DNA from: DASYQD01 sp963846495
Lineage (GTDB): Bacteria > Acidobacteriota > Thermoanaerobaculia > Multivoradales > JAIOJS01
Length of the DNA stretch: 64,000 nt
Assembly: GCA_963846495.1 (NCBI GenBank)
Contig: CAWJWP010000006.1
Location: forward strand, 1-64,000
Direction: 5' to 3'
Both the position numbers and the translations under genes were made by a program. Position 1 is the first letter of the stretch; each line of letters begins with the position of its first letter. This document shows positions 59,060 through 64,000 of this stretch, one piece after another. The notes beneath the pieces are model-generated. The model had not been told where the DNA came from, did not search any database, and worked only from the letters and a program-made list of their open reading frames with translations.

Positions 59060-60246
59060 CGCCGTGCCTCCCCGCCGAGAAAGTGCAACTGCGCTGCGGC
59101 GGCGAGCCGCGCGGCACGCGCTCGCAGCGCCGCCACGCGAGCCTCGAGCAGCTGGCGCCGAAGCGGCAGCACCTCCGACGGCCGCTCTTTGCCTTCCTCG
59201 ACACGCACGACGAGGGCGGCTTGGGCGCGGTCGAGCTCGGCGGCGTCGAGCGTCGGTCTCGCCGACGCCAGCGTGGACGCGGCCGCGGCGAGTCGCGCCT
59301 CGAGCTCCGCCAAGCGCAGCTCGCCGTCGCGCGCCGCCTGCGCTTCGGCAGCCGACTGCTCGGCGGCGATTGCCGATCGCTCGCCGCGCAGCGGCAGCCG
59401 GTAGGCGACGCCGACGTGCGCGAGGCGCTCGTCACCCTCGCGCGCCACCGTGCCGGCGAGCCCCCAGCGGCTGCTCGCGCTGGCGGCCGAGGCGCGCGCG
59501 AGAGCGACGGAAACGCGACGCCTGGCTTCGATCCCGGCGCGTACGTTCGTGGCCGCGGCGGGCGCCGGCGTTCCTGCCGCCCGCTCCGTACCTGGCAAGC
59601 CGGCGAGATCGATCGGCGCGGGTCGCGGCGGCATGTCCGACAGCGCCTGCAGCTCGCCCCAGGCGAGCTCCACTTCGCGGCGGGCCTCGATCAGCTCGAC
59701 GAGGGCGCGGTCTCGCTCGCCGGCGACGAGCGTGGGCTCGAACGGCGGATCGGCGCCGGCCTCGGCTCGCCGCGTGGCGGCGGCAAGCCACGTCTCGACA
59801 GCGGCGACGTCCTCGGCGCGAAGCCCGGCCACCACCTGCGCGAGCCACGCAGCGACGAAGGCGTCGGCCAGCTCCGCCTCGGCGAGCGCGCGGATGCTCG
59901 CCCGCATGGCCGCTGCGTCTTCCGGCAGCATCTGCGCGAGCGCCTGCCGCTCGCCGCGCGCAGCGAGCAGCGGCAGCTCGACCTCGAGCGCGACGTCGGC
60001 CTCGCGTCCTTCGGGAACGTCGCGTGGGCCGGCTGCCACCGACGTCGTCGGACCTTCGGCGGCTCGCGTGCCGCCTCCGGCCGCGGCGCGCTGCGCTTCG
60101 GCGAGGAATCGCTCCAGATCGATCTCCTCGCGATGCGGCCGCCGGCGCGAGAGCGCATCGGCGAAAGTGAGTGGAGCCGCGGCGAGGGCCGAGGCATCGA
60201 TCGATAGAAGCACGGCAACGAGCGCAGCAGTGCGGAATGCCTGCAT
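59056..60246 (-). CDS. CzcC/TolC-type outer-membrane efflux protein
   Basis: A 396-residue outer-membrane factor, shorter than most. Signal peptide AALVAVLLSIDASALAAA; then DALSRRRPHREEIDLERFLAEAQR and long Ala/Arg/Glu-rich helices with two internal repeats (EVELPLLAARGERQAL and VAYRLPLRGERSAI). It is the channel of the second RND operon, 84 bases behind the small Cys-rich gene and overlapping the adaptor gene by four bases. Confidence 0.82.
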   Translation of the reverse strand: MQAFRTAALVAVLLSIDASALAAAPLTFADALSRRRPHREEIDLERFLAEAQRAAAGGGTRAAEGPTTSVAAGPRDVPEGREADVALEVELPLLAARGERQALAQMLPEDAAAMRASIRALAEAELADAFVAAWLAQVVAGLRAEDVAAVETWLAAATRRAEAGADPPFEPTLVAGERDRALVELIEARREVELAWGELQALSDMPPRPAPIDLAGLPGTERAAGTPAPAAATNVRAGIEARRRVSVALARASAASASSRWGLAGTVAREGDERLAHVGVAYRLPLRGERSAIAAEQSAAEAQAARDGELRLAELEARLAAAASTLASARPTLDAAELDRAQAALVVRVEEGKERPSEVLPLRRQLLEARVAALRARAARLAAAAQLHFLGGEARR

Positions 60247-60329
60247 CGGACCTCCCAGTCCATGCGGCTCGACCTCGCGTGAGGCGAGCTCTGATGAGCG
60301 GTGGCGACGGAGTCGCCGGCGACGCGGCG

Positions 60330-60605
60330 CTAGGCGCGCGTGGCGAGCGGCACGTGCTCGATGGCGCGCGCCGGGCTCGTCGCCGAGCCGAGGGAGGTCA
60401 TCGCGAGCGAGTCGACGTGCGGGAGGCGAGGCGCCACCGCGGGCAGCGCCGTCAGGCTGGCCAACAGAGGACAGGATGCGCAGTCACCGCAGGCGGCGCC
60501 GCAGCCTTCGTCGCACGGATCGGGCTGAAAGGCGGCAACCGCGAAGTGCGCGATGCCCAGCAAGAGCAGCGCGAAGACGGCGACGGCGCGAACGCGGTGG
60601 CTCAT
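60330..60605 (-). CDS. Small exported Cys-rich protein opening the second RND operon
   Basis: A 91-residue protein. The signal peptide (VRAVAVFALLLLGIAHFAVA) precedes FQPDPCDEGCGAACGDCASCP, five Cys within 17 residues, a likely metal-binding or disulfide cluster. The remainder is a Pro/Ala-rich linker ending HVPLATRA. Its plan matches the other small proteins that head metal operons here. No recognised family; start at ATG 60605 lacks an obvious ribosome site. Confidence 0.68.
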   Translation of the reverse strand: MSHRVRAVAVFALLLLGIAHFAVAAFQPDPCDEGCGAACGDCASCPLLASLTALPAVAPRLPHVDSLAMTSLGSATSPARAIEHVPLATRA

Positions 60606-60640
60606 GGCGCGCCGACAGCGTAGGGCGTGCGCCAGCGATC

Positions 60641-60704
60641 GGTCAACCGGCCCGCTCGCGAGGCCGGCTCAGCCGTTGACCCGAGCGGCGGGTCACTTGA
60701 CCCG
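60641..60704. promoter_or_regulatory. Cluster of TGACCC/GGGTCA half-sites upstream of the second RND operon
   Basis: CGGGTCA-CT-TGACCCG (60689-60704) is an inverted repeat with 7-bp arms; TTGACCCG at 60676 and GGTCAA at 60641 repeat the half-site. Reading leftwards, TTGACC (60641-60646) and TACGCT (60617-60622) are 18 bases apart and could be a weak promoter for the small Cys-rich gene. A regulator is not identified. Confidence 0.4.
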
Positions 60705-60857
60705 TCTCGGGGAGCGCTGCAGGCTCTCGTCAGCGGAGTCAAGCAGCTCACAGACAACGAGTTGCGGCTCTGAGAGGGTGGCGGTACACCCCTTGCTCCG
60801 GGCGGGGGCGCACGGGCGGGTCATGACGGCCCGCACCGGGAGAAGAGGAGGAGCCTG

Positions 60858-61421
60858 ATGAAGCGATGGCAGTCATTCCTCGGAGCCGGTCTGCTGCTTC
60901 TGGCAGCGCCGGCGAGCGGCTCGACCTTCCTCCACATGAGCCGGGCGGAGCTCGCGCAGAAGGCGAGCGCGGTGGTGGTCGGCAACGTGCTGTCGGTCGA
61001 GTCGTTCTGGACCAAGTCGGGGCGCATCATCGTCACCGAGGCGATGGTCGAGGTCGAGGACATGATCCTCGGCGAGGCGCCGTCGGTCGTCATCGTGCGC
61101 ACCTTCGGCGGCACGGTGAACGGCTACACGGTCGAGGCGCACGGCTTCCCGACCTTCAACGAGGGTGAGCGGCTCCTGCTCTACCTCGAGAAGGACCAGG
61201 CCGACCCCGGCGCGACGCGCGTCCTGGGCTACCAGGAGGGGCAGTACCGCGTGCGGTTCGACAAGGCGGGACGCGAGGTCGCCTTCCCGACGGTCGACGG
61301 CAACGCGCGCCTCCTCACCGCCGACGGCAAGCCGGCGCCGACGCCGCGTCCCATCCTGCTCGACGACCTGCGCACCGAGGTCCGCGAGCACGCCCGCCAG
61401 GCCGGGCGCCCCGTCAACTGA
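60858..61421 (+). CDS. Exported hypothetical protein paired with the matrixin protease
   Basis: A 187-residue protein with a signal peptide (FLGAGLLLLAAPASG). The mature part begins STFLHMSRAELAQKASAVVVGNVLSVESFW and includes TFGGTVNGYTVEAHGFPTFNEGERLLLYLE, a beta-rich pattern I have no family name for. GAGGAGGA lies before the ATG. The next gene, a matrixin-type protease, starts 20 bases later, so the two are probably co-transcribed; this protein could be its inhibitor, chaperone or substrate-binding partner. That is inference. Confidence 0.72.
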   Translation: MKRWQSFLGAGLLLLAAPASGSTFLHMSRAELAQKASAVVVGNVLSVESFWTKSGRIIVTEAMVEVEDMILGEAPSVVIVRTFGGTVNGYTVEAHGFPTFNEGERLLLYLEKDQADPGATRVLGYQEGQYRVRFDKAGREVAFPTVDGNARLLTADGKPAPTPRPILLDDLRTEVREHARQAGRPVN

Positions 61422-61441
61422 GACCGCGAGGAGCCTGAACC

Positions 61442-62077
61442 ATGAGCAAAGCTCGCATCATCCGCCTCGGCGCCCTCGCCGTCGTCGTCGGTCTCGCCGC
61501 CGTGGCCGGCGCCAACGCCTACGTCCTGCTGTCGCCGCGGCGCACCTGGGACGCGGCACCCACCTACCGCGTCGACAACCGCGGCCAGGCCTCGATCACC
61601 GGCACCGACAAGGGCCGCAACGCCACCCGCAACGCCATCACCTCCTCCGCCGCCTGGAACGGCGCGCCGACCGAGCGGGTGCCGGTCGTCAACGCCACCG
61701 TCACCTCGATCTCCGGCTTCCGTCTCGGCGACAGCATCCCGATGCTCAACTTCACCGATCCCACCGGCGCCTGCGCCGGCAACTGCCTCGCCGCCACCTT
61801 CACCGGCTACTACCAGAGCCGCGGCAACGGCACCTACCGGATCACCGACGCCGACATCGTCACCAACACCGCGCACAACTGGGCTGACTCCGCGGATCCC
61901 TGCTCGGGTCAGGAGTTTCGCATCGAGGGCGTGATGGTGCACGAGATCGGTCATGCCCTCGGCCTCGGCCACACCAGCGTCTCGGGCGCCACCATGTATC
62001 CCAGCGTCTCCGCCTGCAACAACGGCCCGGCGTCAACCGAGGCCGACGACGAGGCGGGCATCGACAACCTCTATTAG
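61442..62077 (+). CDS. Secreted matrixin-like (M10) zinc metalloprotease
   Basis: A 211-residue exported protease. Signal peptide or anchor LGALAVVVGLAAVAGANA. The metzincin zinc site is H167EIGHALGLGH177, followed by the Met-turn ATMYPSV (Met185), as in matrixins. There is no long propeptide with a Cys switch. The last residues (STEADDEAGIDNLY) match the C-terminal helix of M10A catalytic domains. A complete minimal catalytic domain. Confidence 0.9.
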   Translation: MSKARIIRLGALAVVVGLAAVAGANAYVLLSPRRTWDAAPTYRVDNRGQASITGTDKGRNATRNAITSSAAWNGAPTERVPVVNATVTSISGFRLGDSIPMLNFTDPTGACAGNCLAATFTGYYQSRGNGTYRITDADIVTNTAHNWADSADPCSGQEFRIEGVMVHEIGHALGLGHTSVSGATMYPSVSACNNGPASTEADDEAGIDNLY

Positions 62078-62106
62078 CGCTTCGCTGCTCTTCGCCGTTT
62101 GAAGTC

Positions 62107-62140
62107 GGGCCCGCCGGTGGTGACGCCGGCGGGCCCTTTC
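62107..62140 (+). terminator. Rho-independent terminator after the matrixin gene
   Basis: A perfect 11-bp stem GGGCCCGCCGG/CCGGCGGGCCC with an eight-base loop, followed by TTTCGT. It lies 30 bases after the matrixin stop codon. Confidence 0.8.
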
Positions 62141-62401
62141 GTCCAAGGCTGCAAAGTGCGGGTCAGAGGTTGAGCAAGAAAGGGATGGCTGCACCCTGTT
62201 TGACCCTAGTCGGGCGACCGGCCTCGGCTACGTAAGCCTCGAAGGATCTGAACGTTAGGTCCAAAAGCCCGCAGCGGCACGTTGCGTGCACGCCGCCCGC
62301 GCCAGCGAATCGTGTCTCAGTGGAGGGCGGGTCCGTCGTCGCGCAATGGTGGTCGACTCCGCCCTCGCGTCCTTCAACCGCAGTCGAAAGGAGACGTCCT
62401 G
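62141..62401. other. Intergenic leader of the serine protease gene
   Basis: About 260 bases between the terminator and the protease start. GAAAGGAGACG before the ATG is a good ribosome site. GGGTCA (about 62161) and TGACCC (about 62201) face each other across some 35 bases, but no stable hairpin or promoter stands out. Confidence 0.45.
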
Positions 62402-63979
62402 ATGTCGAAGAGTCGTCTGCTGCTCGCGGTGCTCTGTCTCGGCGTCCTCGGTGCGTTCGGCATGGTGAGTGCCTCGCTGGCGATCGAACCGTTCACGTGG
62501 GATCCGGAGGCGCAGCTGGAGAAGGTCGGCACCCCGCGCGATCCAGGTGAACGGATGGCGGAGATGGCAGCGCTGCAGAGGTCCCTCGCCGGACAGCAAG
62601 TGGACCGTGGCGTGCGCGCCGAGCGGGTCGTGAGCCTCACGGCCGCCGAGCGCAAGAGCGTCGACGAGCCGGGGCTGGGACACACGGGCGGCAAGTTCCT
62701 GGTCGGCCTCAACAAGGCCGTCGGCGCCGGCGTCGACTTCGGCCGCCGCCGTCCGTCGCTGGGCGCCGTCCGCAACGATGACGGCGGCTTCGTGTGGAGC
62801 GCCGCGCTGCGCTCGCCGGGCGCCGCTGCCGTGCGCGCCCACCTCACCGGGCTCGACCTGCCCGAGGGCGCCGGCCTCTACGTCTACAACGAGAAGGGAC
62901 AGGCGTTCGGTCCCTACACCGGCCGCGGCCCGCTGGGCGACGGCGAGCTGTGGACCAACACCGTCTTCGGCGAGCAGCTGTTCCTTCAGCTCCAGGCGCC
63001 GGCCGGCACCCGCGTGCCGTCGCTGCGCGTCGTCGAGCTCGGCGTCATGGGCCAGCGTTTCCTGGCGCCGCGCTACAAGCCCGAGGGCGTCTTCGATCCC
63101 AACGACCTCGAGAGCGTCGCCACCGCCAAGGCCTTCTGCTCCTACAACGCCTCCTGCGTCGTCAACGCGGCCTGCCAGTCGAGCGCCGCGGTCAACACCG
63201 CCCAGGACGCGGTGGCGGGGATGCTGTTCGGCTCGGGCGGCGGCCAGTACATCTGCACCGGCCAGCTCATCGCCGACAACGTGGCCAGCACGGTGATCCC
63301 GTACTTCTTGACCGCCCATCACTGCATCAGCAGCAGCAACGAAGCCTCGAGCCTCGAGACCTACTTCGACTACCAGACGACCTGCAGCAGCGCGAACTGC
63401 ACGCAGCCCTACAACAACACCGGCGAGACGGTCGGCGCGACGATCAAGGCCACCGGCTCCTCGAGCGACTTCTCGCTGCTCCAGCTCTCCTCGGCGCCGA
63501 CGACGCCTGACGGCACTGCGAGCTACCTGGGCTGGCTGTCGACGGCGGTCGCCAACACCAACAACTACCAGCTCTTCCGCATCAGCCACCCGAAGGGCGC
63601 GCCGCAGGCTTACTCCACCGGCGTGGTCGACACCGGCAAGCCCACGTGCGGCACGCTACCGCGCGGGCGGTTCATCTACAGTCGCGACACGCTCGGCGCC
63701 ACCGAGGGCGGCAGCAGCGGCTCGGCGGTGGTCAACGGCGCCGGCCAGATCGTCGGCCAGCTCTACGGCGCCTGCGGCACCAACCTCAACAACGTCTGCG
63801 ACGCCAACAACAACGGGACGGTGGACGGCGCCTTTGCCAACACCTACCCGAGCGTCGCCGCCTTCCTGAACCCGGGCGGCGGCGGCTCCTGTCAGGCGGC
63901 CGGCACGAGCTGCACCAGCGGCAGCCAGTGCTGCTCCGGCAACTGCAAGGGCAAGCCGGGCAACCAGACCTGCAAGTAG
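62402..63979 (+). CDS. Secreted trypsin-like serine protease with Cys-rich C-terminal tail
   Basis: A 525-residue secreted S1-type protease related to lysyl-endopeptidase-like enzymes. The signal peptide is LLLAVLCLGVLGAFGMVSASLA; a long N-terminal region (to about 270) is probably a propeptide or accessory domain. Catalytic residues: FLTAHHC (His307), SSDFSLLQL (Asp356) and TEGGSSGSAV (Ser439). QLYGACGTN follows as in bacterial homologues. The last 30 residues, SCQAAGTSC...SQCCSGNC...GNQTCK, hold a six-Cys knot-like pattern that may bind or stabilise. The ATG at 62402 is preferred to the longer open frame because GAAAGGAGACG precedes it and the signal peptide starts there. Confidence 0.88.
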   Translation: MSKSRLLLAVLCLGVLGAFGMVSASLAIEPFTWDPEAQLEKVGTPRDPGERMAEMAALQRSLAGQQVDRGVRAERVVSLTAAERKSVDEPGLGHTGGKFLVGLNKAVGAGVDFGRRRPSLGAVRNDDGGFVWSAALRSPGAAAVRAHLTGLDLPEGAGLYVYNEKGQAFGPYTGRGPLGDGELWTNTVFGEQLFLQLQAPAGTRVPSLRVVELGVMGQRFLAPRYKPEGVFDPNDLESVATAKAFCSYNASCVVNAACQSSAAVNTAQDAVAGMLFGSGGGQYICTGQLIADNVASTVIPYFLTAHHCISSSNEASSLETYFDYQTTCSSANCTQPYNNTGETVGATIKATGSSSDFSLLQLSSAPTTPDGTASYLGWLSTAVANTNNYQLFRISHPKGAPQAYSTGVVDTGKPTCGTLPRGRFIYSRDTLGATEGGSSGSAVVNGAGQIVGQLYGACGTNLNNVCDANNNGTVDGAFANTYPSVAAFLNPGGGGSCQAAGTSCTSGSQCCSGNCKGKPGNQTCK

Positions 63980-64000
63980 CGTCCAACTGAGCGCGGGTCG

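Noticed and set aside
1..64000. rRNA, tRNA, insertion sequences or phage attachment sites
   Set aside because: No conserved rRNA segments, cloverleaf candidates, transposase frames or target-site duplications were seen on either strand.

Overview
The window is very GC-rich DNA of about 64 kb with no rRNA, tRNA, CRISPR array or insertion sequence that I can see. Its gene content (ELW-x-x-DGT repeat proteins with a characteristic paired C-terminal domain, FG-GAP/UnbV plus TPR pairs, sulfatase-TPR fusions, many secreted proteases) resembles Acidobacteriota of the Thermoanaerobaculia/Holophagae type. That assignment is inference from gene content; there is no marker gene here to prove it. Several genes are broken by single-base shifts although their motifs are intact, so the assembly probably carries indel errors.

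Layout. 0.2-11 kb holds mixed metabolic and secreted genes: an M20 amidohydrolase, a large secreted HExxH metalloprotease, a sulfatase-fold/TPR protein, a DinB protein, a lipoprotein-like protein and ATP-type PEP carboxykinase with one frameshift. 11.2-18.3 kb is a tandem pair of ELW-repeat secreted proteins whose last 0.8 kb is almost identical. 18.4-34.7 kb contains a PAS-GAF-GGDEF-EAL regulator, a thioesterase, ThiI with rhodanese, an FG-GAP/UnbV-TPR pair, a peptidase/beta-propeller/beta-barrel protein, a SpoIIE-type phosphatase, an orphan ribbon-helix-helix protein and a DUF222-HNH nuclease.

From 35 to 60.6 kb lies a dense metal and metalloid island. One leftward operon (43.2 down to 36.6 kb, closed by a strong hairpin) encodes a small His/Cys secreted protein, a His-rich lipoprotein, a TolC-type channel, a Tat-exported multicopper oxidase, a cytochrome c, DUF4198, a small HGGKTH protein and two Cys-rich secreted peptides. 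A rightward operon (44.2-51.4 kb) encodes another small Cys-rich protein followed by CusC-, CusB- and CusA-like efflux parts; cusA is shattered by frameshifts. ArsC, an ArsO-like flavoprotein with a Cys-rich tail and an MFS transporter form an arsenic block with a clear promoter and operator-like palindrome. A second RND operon (60.6 to 54.9 kb) again begins with a small Cys-rich secreted protein. The recurrence of small Cys/His-rich exported proteins at or near the head (or the tail) of each metal operon is the most interesting signal. Together these genes would bind, oxidise and export copper-like cations and detoxify arsenic at the cell envelope.

60.9-64 kb carries a matrixin metalloprotease with a partner protein, a terminator, and a secreted trypsin-like protease with a C-terminal Cys-knot-like tail.
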